This document shows, piece after piece, positions 29,818 to 39,012 of a DNA stretch of 64,000 bases. The notes under the pieces were generated by a model. That model was not told the DNA's origin and did not search any database. It saw only the letters and a program-made list of their open reading frames with translations. Source of the DNA: Herminiimonas arsenicoxydans (GTDB taxonomy: Bacteria; Pseudomonadota; Gammaproteobacteria; Burkholderiales; Burkholderiaceae_D); contig CU207211.1 in assembly GCA_000026125.1 (NCBI GenBank), positions 248,001 through 312,000 on the forward strand, in the 5' to 3' direction. How positions within the stretch are numbered: the stretch's first letter is position 1; every line of letters starts with the position of its first letter. The translations under genes and the position numbers were made by a program.

Positions 29818-31320
29818 ATGAATACGATTTCGGCAGCACCCGCTTCTACAGCGCCTTTTACGGCAGCGCATCAACGCACGGTGGTGGACGCCTTGCGCGC
29901 CGTACTACCGGAGCAGTGCGTGCTCTTCAATGAAGAAGATACGCGCCCCTACGAATGCGACGGCTTGGCAGCGTACGCCCAGTTGCCGATGGTGGTAGTG
30001 TTGCCGCTGAATGAAGCGCATGTCATTGCCGTGCTTAAAGTCTGCCGCGATCTGAGCGTGCGTGTCGTACCGCGTGGCGCCGGTACCGGTTTGTCCGGCG
30101 GCGCGCTGCCAATCGCCGATGGCATCGTGCTGTCGACTGCGCGTCTGAACAAGATCGTCAAGGTCGATGCCTATGCGCGCACGGCGGTGGTGCAGCCGGG
30201 TGTACGCAATCTGGCCATCTCCGAAGCGGTCGCTTCCCTCGGACTGTATTACGCTCCTGATCCTTCTTCACAGATTGCCTGCACGATAGGCGGCAACGTT
30301 GCGGAAAACTCCGGTGGCGTGCACTGTCTCAAATATGGTTTGACCGTACACAACGTGATGCGCGTGCGCGTGGTTACGATCGAAGGCGATGTGATCGAGC
30401 TTGGCAACGCCGCTCTCGATGCGCCCGGACTGGACTTGCTGTCGGTATTTGTCGGTTCGGAAGGCATGCTCGGCATCGTTACCGAAGTCACTGTCAAGCT
30501 GATTCCGAAACCGAAACTGGCACGCGTCATCCTGGCGTCGTTCGACGACGTGGTCAAGGGCGGTAATGCGGTGGCCAGCGTGATCGCCGCCGGCATTATT
30601 CCCGCCGGGCTGGAAATGATGGACAAGACCTCCACCCGCATGGTCGAGCCGTTCGTCAAAGCCGGTTACGACATCGATGCCGAAGCGATCTTGCTGTGCG
30701 AGTCGGATGGCATTCCGGAAGAAGTCGAGGAAGAAATCGCACGCATGACGGAAGTGCTGAAACATTCGGGCGCAACGGCGATTGCCGTTTCGCAGGATGA
30801 GGCCGAGCGTCTGAAATTTTGGTCGGGACGCAAGAACGCATTTCCGGCGGCCGGCCGCATTTCTCCCGATTATTACTGCATCGATGGCACGATTCCGCGT
30901 CGTCGTCTGGCAGAAGTGCTGCAGGGCATTGCGCAAATGGAAGTCAAATACGGTTTGCGTTGCGCCAACGTGTTTCATGCCGGCGACGGCAATCTGCATC
31001 CCCTGATTTTATTCGATGCCAATCAGGAAGGCGAATTTCACCGTGCCGAATTGTTCGGCGCTGAAATTCTGGAAATGTGCGTGGCCTTCGGCGGTACGAT
31101 TACCGGCGAGCATGGCGTAGGCCTGGAAAAAATCAACCAGATGTGCGTACAGTTTTCACGCGCGGAAATGGATGCATTTCTCAGCGTCAAGCGCGCCTTC
31201 GATCCGCTGTCGCTGCTGAATCCGGACAAGGCTATTCCGACGCTGCAGCGCTGTGCCGAGTACGGCAAGATGCACGTCAAGCGCGGCATGCTGAAATTTC
31301 CGGATTTACCACGCTTCTAA
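29818..31320 (+). CDS. glcD: Glycolate oxidase subunit GlcD (FAD-linked)
   Basis: FAD-binding catalytic subunit of the membrane-associated glycolate dehydrogenase, which oxidises glycolate to glyoxylate. It is 500 aa from the ATG at 29818, with AGG upstream at 29808; ATG at 29800 is an alternative start. The PCMH FAD domain shows VPRGAGTGLSGGALPIADG and CTIGGNVAENSGGVHCLKYG. The C-terminal domain ends with GTITGEHGVGLEKI and FDPLSLLNPDK. It is followed by glcE (11 bp) and glcF. Confidence 0.95.
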   Translation: MNTISAAPASTAPFTAAHQRTVVDALRAVLPEQCVLFNEEDTRPYECDGLAAYAQLPMVVVLPLNEAHVIAVLKVCRDLSVRVVPRGAGTGLSGGALPIADGIVLSTARLNKIVKVDAYARTAVVQPGVRNLAISEAVASLGLYYAPDPSSQIACTIGGNVAENSGGVHCLKYGLTVHNVMRVRVVTIEGDVIELGNAALDAPGLDLLSVFVGSEGMLGIVTEVTVKLIPKPKLARVILASFDDVVKGGNAVASVIAAGIIPAGLEMMDKTSTRMVEPFVKAGYDIDAEAILLCESDGIPEEVEEEIARMTEVLKHSGATAIAVSQDEAERLKFWSGRKNAFPAAGRISPDYYCIDGTIPRRRLAEVLQGIAQMEVKYGLRCANVFHAGDGNLHPLILFDANQEGEFHRAELFGAEILEMCVAFGGTITGEHGVGLEKINQMCVQFSRAEMDAFLSVKRAFDPLSLLNPDKAIPTLQRCAEYGKMHVKRGMLKFPDLPRF

Positions 31321-31331
31321 TATTTTTCAGG

Positions 31332-32390
31332 ATGAACATGGAAGAAGTAGTCGAACAATTCAAGGAAACCATCCTTGCTGCCGGACGTCAGCGGCAGGCG
31401 CTGTGCATACGCGGCGGCGGTACCAAGGACTGGTACGGCCAGGCACCGCGTGGCGACATTCTCGATACCCGCGCTTATAGCGGCGTGGTGGAGTACGACC
31501 CGACCGAGCTGGTGATTACCGTGCGTGCCGGTACGCCGCTGGCAGAAGTGGAAGAGGTGCTGGCGCAGCAAAACCAGGCGCTGGCATTCGATCCGCCGCA
31601 TTTCGGCCCCGGTGCGACGATAGGCGGCATGGTGGCCTGCGGTCTGTCCGGCCCGCGTCGTGTGGCAGTCGGTGCGGCGCGCGATTTTGTGCTGGGCGCC
31701 GTGCTGATGGATGGCAAGGGTGAGGTGCTGCATTTCGGCGGGCAGGTCATGAAGAACGTCGCCGGCTACGATGTGTCGCGTCTGCTGACCGGTTCGCTGG
31801 GCACGCTGGGTTTGTTACTGGAAGTATCGCTGAAGGTATTGCCGAAACCTTACGCTGAAACCAGCTTGCGGCTGGAAATGCCGGAAGAAGAAGCGATACG
31901 CCGTTTGAATGAATGGGGCGGTCAGCCTTTGCCGATTTCCGCCAGCGCCTGGTGTGATGGCGCGCTGGTGCTGCGCTTGTCGGGCGCCAAGGCGGCGATT
32001 ACAGCGGCGCAGCAAACCATAGGCGGCGAAGAAATTGCGGGCGATGATTTCTGGCTCGCGCTACGCGAGCAAAGCAATGAGTTTTTCACCCAATCGAATG
32101 TGTTGTGGCGCCTGTCGCTGCCATCCGTCACGCCGCCGCTGGCGCTGGGTGAACAATTGATTGAATGGGGCGGCGCCCAGCGCTGGCTGCGTTCGGATGC
32201 AGATGCCGCAAGCATACGTGCTGCAGCGGCACAGGCGGGCGGCCATGCTACGCTGTTCCGTGGTGGCGACAAGAGCGTTGGCGTGTTTCAGCCGCTGGCG
32301 CCGGCGGTCGCGCGGATACATCAAAACATGAAGAATGCCTTCGATCCTGAAGGTATTTTCAATCCGGGCCGGATGTATCCACAGTATTGA
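31332..32390 (+). CDS. glcE: Glycolate oxidase subunit GlcE (FAD-binding)
   Basis: Second FAD-binding subunit, 352 aa. The ATG at 31332 has an AGG five bases upstream; the frame is open far upstream inside glcD, but that part is a shadow. It shows CIRGGGTKDWYG, FGPGATIGGMVACGLSGPRR and GGQVMKNVAGYDVSRLLTGS, typical of GlcE. It is shorter than GlcD and lacks part of the C-terminal domain, as expected. It ends FDPEGIFNPGRMYPQY. glcF follows after 50 bp. Confidence 0.95.
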   Translation: MNMEEVVEQFKETILAAGRQRQALCIRGGGTKDWYGQAPRGDILDTRAYSGVVEYDPTELVITVRAGTPLAEVEEVLAQQNQALAFDPPHFGPGATIGGMVACGLSGPRRVAVGAARDFVLGAVLMDGKGEVLHFGGQVMKNVAGYDVSRLLTGSLGTLGLLLEVSLKVLPKPYAETSLRLEMPEEEAIRRLNEWGGQPLPISASAWCDGALVLRLSGAKAAITAAQQTIGGEEIAGDDFWLALREQSNEFFTQSNVLWRLSLPSVTPPLALGEQLIEWGGAQRWLRSDADAASIRAAAAQAGGHATLFRGGDKSVGVFQPLAPAVARIHQNMKNAFDPEGIFNPGRMYPQY

Positions 32391-32440
32391 TGCGCAGGCA
32401 TTCATTGCCGCTAATGCAGTAAAGACTTCAGAGATTATTC

Positions 32441-33673
32441 ATGCAAACCAATTTAGCTGATTTCATCAAGGACACGCGCGAAGGCCGGGAGGCAGATGCC
32501 ATCCTGCGCAGCTGTGTGCATTGCGGATTTTGCACGGCGACCTGTCCGACCTATCAATTGCTGGGCGATGAACTTGATGGGCCGCGCGGCCGCATCTATT
32601 TGATCAAGCAGGTGCTGGAAGGAAAAACGCCGACCGCAAAAACTCAGTTGCATCTGGATCGTTGCTTGACTTGCCGCAATTGCGAAACGACTTGTCCTTC
32701 CGGTGTGCAGTATGGCCGCCTGATCGATATCGGCCGCAAGGTGGTGGAAGAGCGCGTGCCGTATTCGTTTGCGACCAATCTGAAACGTACTGCATTGAGA
32801 GAACTGCTGCCGCGTAAATGGCTGTTCACCCCCGCCATGAAAACCGGCCAGCTGTTCCGTCCGCTGTTGCCGAAGTCGTTGCAAAACAAGGTGCCGCGCA
32901 AGGAAAATGCAGGCGCCTGGCCGACACGTGCACATGCGCGCAAGATGCTGCTGCTCGACGGTTGTGCGCAGCCGGCGATGTCGCCCAATATCAATGCTGC
33001 AACGGCGCGCGTATTCGATGCGCTGGGAGTGCAGCTGGTCGTCGCACCCAAAGCCGGTTGCTGCGGCGCGATTCGTCATCACTTGAACGATCACGATGGC
33101 GCACTGGACGATATGCGGCGCAATATCGACGCATGGTGGCCGCTGGTAGAAGCCGGTGCGGAAGCGATTGTGATGACGGCGTCCGGTTGCGGCGTGATGG
33201 TCAAGGATTACGGGCATTTGCTGGCGCACGATGCGAAGTATGCAGATAAAGCGCAGCGGATTTCCGATCTGACAAAAGACCTGAGTGAAATTCTGCCGGC
33301 GTTTGAGCTTGAACTGCAAATTCGCCTGAATGGAAAAATCGGCAAACGTGTCGTCTATCATCCGCCTTGCACTTTGCAGCACGGTCAGCAGATACGCGGC
33401 AAGGTCGAAGGCGTATTGCGCGCTGTCGGCGTGGATGTGCAATTGTGCAAGGACAGTCATTTGTGCTGCGGTTCGGCCGGCACTTATTCGGTCTTGCAGC
33501 CTGAACTGTCGTATCAGTTGCGCGACCAAAAGCTGGCGAATCTGGAAGCCAGCCAGCCGGAGATGATCGTATCGGCGAATATCGGTTGTCTGACGCACCT
33601 GCAATCGGGTACCGATACGCCGGTCAAGCACTGGATAGAGTTGATCGACAAGGCACTGTCCGCCGCGCATTAA
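32441..33673 (+). CDS. glcF: Glycolate oxidase iron-sulfur subunit GlcF
   Basis: Electron-transfer subunit of 410 aa passing electrons from GlcD/E to the quinone pool. Two [4Fe-4S] motifs occur near the N-terminus: Cys25, 28, 31 and 35 (CVHCGFCTATCP) and Cys75, 78, 81 and 85 (CLTCRNCETTCP). Two CCG domains follow, with AGCCGAIRHH and HLCCGSAGTYS. It completes glcD-glcE-glcF. The malate synthase gene that often accompanies them is not in the window. Confidence 0.96.
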   Translation: MQTNLADFIKDTREGREADAILRSCVHCGFCTATCPTYQLLGDELDGPRGRIYLIKQVLEGKTPTAKTQLHLDRCLTCRNCETTCPSGVQYGRLIDIGRKVVEERVPYSFATNLKRTALRELLPRKWLFTPAMKTGQLFRPLLPKSLQNKVPRKENAGAWPTRAHARKMLLLDGCAQPAMSPNINAATARVFDALGVQLVVAPKAGCCGAIRHHLNDHDGALDDMRRNIDAWWPLVEAGAEAIVMTASGCGVMVKDYGHLLAHDAKYADKAQRISDLTKDLSEILPAFELELQIRLNGKIGKRVVYHPPCTLQHGQQIRGKVEGVLRAVGVDVQLCKDSHLCCGSAGTYSVLQPELSYQLRDQKLANLEASQPEMIVSANIGCLTHLQSGTDTPVKHWIELIDKALSAAH

Positions 33674-33687
33674 GACGATCATGCTCG

Positions 33688-33731
33688 AAAAAAACGCTGG
33701 CGTACTTTCAGGTACAGCCAGCGTTTTTGTT
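33688..33731 (+). terminator. Bidirectional terminator between glcF and the glutathione peroxidase gene
   Basis: AAAAACGCTGG pairs with CCAGCGTTTTT, with inner pairing of GTAC and GTAC, flanked by A- and T-runs. It separates convergent genes. Confidence 0.85.
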
Positions 33732-33743
33732 TTTGCCGCGGAT

Positions 33744-34235
33744 TTATTCGGCGAGCAGTGTGTTGATATCCTCGATCAGTTCTTCCGGTTTGGTTTGCGG
33801 CGCATAGCGCTTGTAGACGGTGCCGTTTTTTCTGATCAGGAATTTTGTGAAATTCCATTTGATTGCTTCGCTGCCGAGCAGGCCGGGCGCAGCGTGTTTC
33901 AGGTATTGATAAAGCGGATCCGCATTGTCGCCATTCACATCGATCTTGGCGAAGAGCGGAAATGTCACGCCGTAATTTTTTTCGCAGAATGTCCCGATGG
34001 CGGCTGCGTCGCCCGGTTCCTGTCCGCCGAACTGATTGCAGGGGAAGCCAAGCACTTCCACGCCGCGCTCGCGGAATTGTCTATACACAGCTTCCAGTCC
34101 TTCGTACTGCGGCGTGAAGCCGCATTTGCTGGCGGTATTGACGATCAACAAGACCTTGCCGCGATATTGTGCGAGGTCGACAGCCGCGCCGCTCAGACTG
34201 TGGCTGCTGAAATCGTAAACGGTCTGTGTATTCAT
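33744..34235 (-). CDS. Glutathione peroxidase family protein (BtuE-like)
   Basis: A 163-aa thiol peroxidase. The peroxidatic residue is Cys38 in NTASKCGFTPQY, in place of the selenocysteine of animal enzymes. The partner residues are seen in GFPCNQFGGQEPG (Gln) and WNFTKFLI (Trp, Asn). A second Cys in CEKNYGVTFP could be the resolving Cys, so reduction by thioredoxin is as likely as by glutathione. There is no signal peptide. It is separated from pilU by only 3 bp on the same strand. Confidence 0.93.
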   Translation of the reverse strand: MNTQTVYDFSSHSLSGAAVDLAQYRGKVLLIVNTASKCGFTPQYEGLEAVYRQFRERGVEVLGFPCNQFGGQEPGDAAAIGTFCEKNYGVTFPLFAKIDVNGDNADPLYQYLKHAAPGLLGSEAIKWNFTKFLIRKNGTVYKRYAPQTKPEELIEDINTLLAE

Positions 34236-34238
34236 TAT

Positions 34239-35375
34239 TTATACGATGCCGAGATGCTCGGTACCCTTGCTCAAATCGCGGTTTTTCGCTTCATTGCCAT
34301 GCAGCTTGATGGACAGGCGCAGATCGTTGACCGAATCGGCGTTGCGCAAGGCATCTTCGTAGGAAATTTTTCCTGCTTCATACAAATCGAACAGCGCCTG
34401 GTCGAAAGTCTGCATGCCGAGCTCACGCGATTTTTTCATGATCTCCTTGATTTCATGCACATCGCCCTTGAAGATCAAATCGGATATCAGCGGTGAATTC
34501 AGCATGACTTCCACCGCCACGCAGCGACCTTTGGTATCTTTCAGCGGAATCAGGCGCTGTGAAATCATGCCTTTCAGATTCAGCGACAGATCCATCAGCA
34601 GTTGCTGGCGACGTTCTTCGGGGAAGAAGTTGACGATACGGTCCAGCGCCTGATTGGAGCTGTTTGCATGCATGGTGGCCAGGCACAGGTGGCCGGTTTC
34701 GGCAAAAGCGATCGCGTAATCCATGGTTTCGCGATCGCGGATTTCACCGATGAAAATGACGTCCGGTGCCTGGCGCAGGGTGTTCTTCAGTGCGATACCC
34801 CAGCTCTCGGTATCGACGCCGATTTCGCGTTGCGTGATGACGCAGTTCTTGTGCGGATGCACATACTCGACCGGATCTTCGATCGTGATGATGTGGCCGT
34901 GACTATGTTCATTGCGATAGCCGAGCATGGCCGCCAGCGTGGTCGATTTTCCCGAGCCGGTAGCGCCGACCATGATGACCAGGCCGCGCTTGGTCATGAC
35001 GACTTCCTTCAATGTTTCCGGCACGCCCAGATCTTCGATTTTTGGAATCGCGGTTGTGATGGTACGCAGCACCATGCCGACGCGCCCCTGCTGTATGAAT
35101 GCCGAGACGCGGAAGCGGCCTATGCCGCCGGGACTGATTGCGAAATTGCATTCCTTCGTCGCCTCGAATTCTGCCGCCTGCTTGTCGCTCATGATGGCGC
35201 GCGCCAGTTCGATCGTATGCGTGGCATTCAGCGGCTGATTCGAGACTTGCGTCATCTTGCCGTCGATCTTGAACGCCGGCGGAAAATCGGCCGTGATGAA
35301 AAGGTCGGAGCCGTTCTTGCTGAGCATCAGGCGCAGCAAGTCGTACATGAATTTGGTGGCCTGATCGCGTTCCAT
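34239..35375 (-). CDS. pilU: Type IV pilus retraction ATPase PilU
   Basis: A hexameric secretion-type ATPase that assists PilT in pilus retraction; 378 aa. Walker A is GATGSGKST at 137-145, the Asp box is TIEDPVEYVH, Walker B is APDVIFIGEIRDRETM, and the His box is ETGHLCLATMHANS. It is longer than PilT at the C-terminus (SVNDLRLSIKLHGNEAKN), as PilU proteins are. It is downstream of pilT on the same strand; yggS and proC lie divergent, the arrangement known from Pseudomonas and Neisseria relatives. Confidence 0.95.
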   Translation of the reverse strand: MERDQATKFMYDLLRLMLSKNGSDLFITADFPPAFKIDGKMTQVSNQPLNATHTIELARAIMSDKQAAEFEATKECNFAISPGGIGRFRVSAFIQQGRVGMVLRTITTAIPKIEDLGVPETLKEVVMTKRGLVIMVGATGSGKSTTLAAMLGYRNEHSHGHIITIEDPVEYVHPHKNCVITQREIGVDTESWGIALKNTLRQAPDVIFIGEIRDRETMDYAIAFAETGHLCLATMHANSSNQALDRIVNFFPEERRQQLLMDLSLNLKGMISQRLIPLKDTKGRCVAVEVMLNSPLISDLIFKGDVHEIKEIMKKSRELGMQTFDQALFDLYEAGKISYEDALRNADSVNDLRLSIKLHGNEAKNRDLSKGTEHLGIV

Positions 35376-35518
35376 GCTTTTCCTTTGTTTATTCGATTCT
35401 TTTAGCCGTATGGGCTATCGTGCATTCTTCAACTCGCGACCCACCTCGCAGCTTGCAAGCTGTCCGGATTCACGCGGTGCAAGGCATGCCTTGCGTAACT
35501 CCGCATTCATCCCTGCGT

Positions 35519-36562
35519 TCATCCGGGGAAATTGTCCGGGGTCTTGGCGGCAGAACGTGCCGCTGCATTTGAAATCACATTGCGTTTCACCAGCTCGGTC
35601 AGATTGCTGTCCAGCGTCTGCATGCCGACGTTGGAGCCGGTCTGGATGGCCGAATACATTTGCGCAATTTTTGATTCGCGGATCAGATTGCGGATCGCCG
35701 GCGTGCCCAGCATGATTTCATGTGCGGCGACGCGCCCGCTGCCATCCTTGGTTTTCAGCAGTGTTTGCGAGATGACTGCCTGCAGCGATTCGGACAGCAT
35801 CGCGCGTACCATTTCCTTTTCATCGCCTGGGAAGACGTCGATGATACGGTCTATGGTTTTGGCGGCGGACGAGGTGTGCAGCGTGCCGAACACCAGATGG
35901 CCGGTTTCCGCCGCAGACAATGCCAGGCGTATGGTTTCCAGATCGCGCAACTCGCCGACCAGTACCACGTCCGGATCTTCGCGCAAGGCCGAGCGCAATG
36001 CGTTTTCGAACGAGTGCGTATGCGGACCGACTTCGCGCTGGTTGATCAGGCATTTTTTCGAATCGTGCACGAATTCGATCGGGTCTTCAATCGTCAGGAT
36101 GTGAGCGTATTCGTTTTCATTGACGTGATTGACCATCGCTGCCAGCGTGGTTGATTTTCCGGAGCCGGTCGGGCCGGTCACCAGCACCAGGCCGCGCGGC
36201 TTGAGCGAGAGTTCGGCAAAAATCTTCGGCGCGTGCAGATCTTCCAGGCTGAGGATTTTGGATGGAATGGTACGCAGCACGGCCGCGGCACCGCGATCCT
36301 GATTGAAGGCATTGACACGAAAACGCGCGAGGCCGGGAATGGCAAAGGAAAAATCGATTTCCAGACGTTCTTCATAAACCTTGCGCTGGCCGTCGTTCAT
36401 GATGTCATAGATCATGCCGTGCACATCCTTGTGTTCCAGTGGCGGCAGATTGATGCGGCGCACGTCGCCGTGCACGCGTATCATCGGTGGCAGGCCGGCC
36501 GACAGATGTAAATCGGAAGCTTTATTCTTGACTGAGAACGCGAGTAGTTCTGAAATGTCCAT
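35519..36562 (-). CDS. pilT: Type IV pilus retraction ATPase PilT
   Basis: Main retraction motor of type IV pili, needed for twitching and DNA uptake; 347 aa. It starts MDISELLAFSVKNKASDLHLS. Walker A is GPTGSGKST at 130-138, the Asp box is ILTIEDPIEFVH, Walker B is DPDVVLVGELRDLETI, the His box is TGHLVFGTLHTSSAA, and the C-terminal AIRNLIRE motif required for retraction is present. 143 bp separate it from pilU downstream. It is divergent from the YggS gene over 121 bp. Confidence 0.97.
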   Translation of the reverse strand: MDISELLAFSVKNKASDLHLSAGLPPMIRVHGDVRRINLPPLEHKDVHGMIYDIMNDGQRKVYEERLEIDFSFAIPGLARFRVNAFNQDRGAAAVLRTIPSKILSLEDLHAPKIFAELSLKPRGLVLVTGPTGSGKSTTLAAMVNHVNENEYAHILTIEDPIEFVHDSKKCLINQREVGPHTHSFENALRSALREDPDVVLVGELRDLETIRLALSAAETGHLVFGTLHTSSAAKTIDRIIDVFPGDEKEMVRAMLSESLQAVISQTLLKTKDGSGRVAAHEIMLGTPAIRNLIRESKIAQMYSAIQTGSNVGMQTLDSNLTELVKRNVISNAAARSAAKTPDNFPG

Positions 36563-36683
36563 TTATAATCCCTGAGCCTGCAAGATAAAAGGTGAAGCAA
36601 GAGGTGGAGCAAAAGGTCTGACACCGATGCACGCTGCCGAAAGGTGCCGTGAATGTTAAATAATGTCTTAAAGAACTTTGATT

Positions 36684-37388
36684 ATGTCTGTAATAAGGCA
36701 AAACTTGCAAGCTGTGCGTCAGCGTATTACCGACGCTGCGAACAGCGCGCAACGCGACGTGCACGAGGTCGAACTGCTGGCGGTATCCAAGACGTTTGGC
36801 GCGGATGCGGTACTGGCTGCGGCAGAGGCCGGGCAGCGTGCATTCGGCGAGAATTATTTGCAGGAAGCGTTGGATAAAATGGACGCTGTTCGTGCGATAC
36901 GACCCGATCTGCCGCTGGAATGGCATTTCATCGGACCGGTACAGAGCAACAAGACGCGGCCGATTGCCGAGCATTTCGACTGGGTGCATGCGGTCGATCG
37001 TGAAAAAATCGCACACAGGCTGTCCGAACAAAGGCCGGCCACGCTGCCGCCCTTGAATATCTGCCTGCAAGTCAACATCAGCGGTGAAGCGAGCAAGAGC
37101 GGTGCCCTGCCTGCCGATGCGCCTGGCCTGGCGAAGGCCATCGCCAAGCTGCCGCACTTGCGCTTGCGCGGCTTGATGGCAATTCCCGAACCGGAAGACG
37201 ATGAGGTGCGGCAGCGTCGCTCCTTTCATCAGTTACGCGTTTTATACGAACAACTGCGTGCAGAAGGTTTGCCGCTGGATACGCTCTCTATGGGCATGTC
37301 GGCCGACATGCCGGCGGCGATTGCCGAGGGCGCTACAATCGTGCGGATAGGTTCCGCCATATTTGGAACAAGGAATTATGCAAAATAA
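36684..37388 (+). CDS. Pyridoxal-phosphate homeostasis protein (YggS/PLPBP family)
   Basis: A single-domain PLP-binding TIM-barrel protein of 234 aa that buffers pyridoxal phosphate; it has no known catalysis. The PLP lysine is in ELLAVSKTFGAD. ENYLQEALDKM, WHFIGPVQSNK, RGLMAIPEP and LSMGMSADMPAAIAEGATIVRIGSAIFG are family hallmarks. I use the ATG at 36684 (MSVIRQNLQAV). Its 3' end overlaps the start of proC by 11 bp, implying coupled translation. Confidence 0.94.
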   Translation: MSVIRQNLQAVRQRITDAANSAQRDVHEVELLAVSKTFGADAVLAAAEAGQRAFGENYLQEALDKMDAVRAIRPDLPLEWHFIGPVQSNKTRPIAEHFDWVHAVDREKIAHRLSEQRPATLPPLNICLQVNISGEASKSGALPADAPGLAKAIAKLPHLRLRGLMAIPEPEDDEVRQRRSFHQLRVLYEQLRAEGLPLDTLSMGMSADMPAAIAEGATIVRIGSAIFGTRNYAK

Positions 37389-38202
37389 TCTGAAAATAAG
37401 CTTTATCGGCGGCGGCAATATGGCTGCTGCACTGATCGGCGGTCTGGCCGGAAAACTCACTGCGGCACAGAATATCCACGTGATCGATATCAGTGCCGAT
37501 GCGCTGGCAAAACTGCATGCGCAATTCGGCGTCACGACTTCGATAGAGATTGATGCAAGGATCGCCGGCAGCGATGTGATCGTGCTGGCCGTCAAGCCGC
37601 AGCAAATGAAAGGTGTGGCGACGCAAATCCTGCCGCATATCGGCACACAACTGGTGCTGTCCATCGCCGCCGGCATACGCGCGGCCGATTTGTCGCGCTG
37701 GTTGAATGGCTATCAGGCTATTGTGCGCACGATGCCGAATACGCCGGCCCTGATCGGCAAGGGCATCACCGGCATGGTGGCGACTGCCGGCGTAAGCGAT
37801 GTACAGCGTGCGGCAGCAGATGCCATTCTGCGTGCGGTGGGCGAGACGGTATGGCTGGACGATGAAAAACTGATTGATCCGGTGACAGCGGTCTCCGGCA
37901 GCGGTCCGGCCTATGTATTTTACTTTATCGAAGCGATGCAGCAGGCGGCGCAGGAAATGGGCTTGACCGCAGAGCAGGGCAATGCGCTGGCAGTTTCCAC
38001 CTTCGTCGGCGCCGCACAGCTGGCGGCACAGGCGTCCGATCCGGTTTCCGTCTTGCGCGAACGGGTGACATCCAAAGGCGGTACTACTTATGCCGCGCTG
38101 ACCAGTATGGAAGAGAGCGGTGTCAAGCAAGCCATCATCAATGCAATGAAAGCTGCCGCCGCACGCGGACAGGCGCTGGGTGAGGAATTCGGACGCGACT
38201 GA
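37378..38202 (+). CDS. proC: Pyrroline-5-carboxylate reductase
   Basis: Final step of proline synthesis, NAD(P)H-dependent; 274 aa. The Rossmann motif is ISFIGGGNMAAALIGG. The family signature is around VSGSGPAYVFYFIEAMQQAA and the C-terminal SKGGTTYAALTSMEESGV. AAGGA sits four bases ahead of the ATG at 37378. The start codon lies inside the end of the upstream PLPBP gene, in another frame. The transcription unit ends at a terminator at 38274. Confidence 0.96.
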   Translation: MQNNLKISFIGGGNMAAALIGGLAGKLTAAQNIHVIDISADALAKLHAQFGVTTSIEIDARIAGSDVIVLAVKPQQMKGVATQILPHIGTQLVLSIAAGIRAADLSRWLNGYQAIVRTMPNTPALIGKGITGMVATAGVSDVQRAAADAILRAVGETVWLDDEKLIDPVTAVSGSGPAYVFYFIEAMQQAAQEMGLTAEQGNALAVSTFVGAAQLAAQASDPVSVLRERVTSKGGTTYAALTSMEESGVKQAIINAMKAAAARGQALGEEFGRD

Positions 38203-38273
38203 TCTGTTCTTGCGATAGCGAGCCTGTGTTTACAATGCGTGGCATGCAGGCGTAAAGATAGAGAAGAAAACGA

Positions 38274-38310
38274 TAAAGGCCGAATGTTCTTCTGGAACAT
38301 TCGGCCTTTA
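38274..38310 (+). terminator. Terminator between proC and the RcnB-like gene
   Basis: TAAAGGCCGAATGTTC pairs with GAACATTCGGCCTTTA over a short loop. A- and T-rich ends allow function on both strands for the convergent genes. Confidence 0.88.
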
Positions 38311-38333
38311 GACCATCTGGAAGTGCAAGTCGC

Positions 38334-38756
38334 CTAGTTGCCGAGAACGATCTGCATAATGATGCCGGAGGAGACTGCGATCAGCACATAATCGGGGCCG
38401 GTCTGCACCCATTGATAACCGCGTGGCGGCGCATGCAGATGATGGCGGCGCCAGTCGTTCACCACATATTGTCTGTTGCGATATTCATATGGAATGCGGG
38501 TGCCTTTGTAGAAGTCGTGGCGCGGGCCTGCGCCACGTCCATTATGTTTTCCATTGTCATGCGCACCAACATGGTTGTTGCGATTGTCGCGATGATCGCG
38601 GCGACTGTCATGTCCTCTGTTGCCACCTTTTCCGTCGCGCTGACCGTGTGCATTGTGACCACGATCATTGCGGTGATCGTCACGTTGTGCAAAAGCGGAA
38701 CCGCCGGCCAGCAGGCTGACTGCCATGATGGTGGAAATAACGATTTTCTTGTTCAT
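38334..38756 (-). CDS. RcnB-like periplasmic protein, His/Asn/Arg-rich
   Basis: A 140-aa exported protein; signal peptide MNKKIVISTIMAVSLLAGGS with cleavage after AFA. The mature N-terminal half (about residues 24-75) is low-complexity and rich in His, Asp, Arg, Asn and Gly. The C-terminal half has the RcnB-type core: GTRIPYEYRNRQYVVNDW, HLHAPPRGYQWVQTGPDYVL and a final hydrophobic stretch. RcnB is linked to Ni/Co homeostasis in E. coli, but many homologues are untested and no nickel exporter is nearby. AAGGAG precedes the ATG at 38756, which fixes the start. Confidence 0.85.
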   Translation of the reverse strand: MNKKIVISTIMAVSLLAGGSAFAQRDDHRNDRGHNAHGQRDGKGGNRGHDSRRDHRDNRNNHVGAHDNGKHNGRGAGPRHDFYKGTRIPYEYRNRQYVVNDWRRHHLHAPPRGYQWVQTGPDYVLIAVSSGIIMQIVLGN

Positions 38757-39012
38757 ATGTGCTCCTTGTGACAGTGAAACTGCATGACATCTGTTAATCA
38801 GCTTGGTCATTCATTCAGCGTTTGGTGGCAGTATCTTTCGTGTTGCTGAACGATGATCTTATTACATACGAAATAAGTTTTCCGAACCAGCCTGATTTGG
38901 TAAGGCGCGTAACCAGATGTATCCGCATGGAAAATAATTCAGGTTATGAGCGCGATCCTGAAGAGATTACTCCACAGAGCGAGTCTTGTGGGATGTGCGT
39001 GAAATATGAGCA

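Noticed and set aside
31077..31331. Upstream extension of glcE into glcD
   Set aside because: It lies wholly inside glcD in another frame; the ATG at 31332 has an AGG and gives the normal N-terminus.
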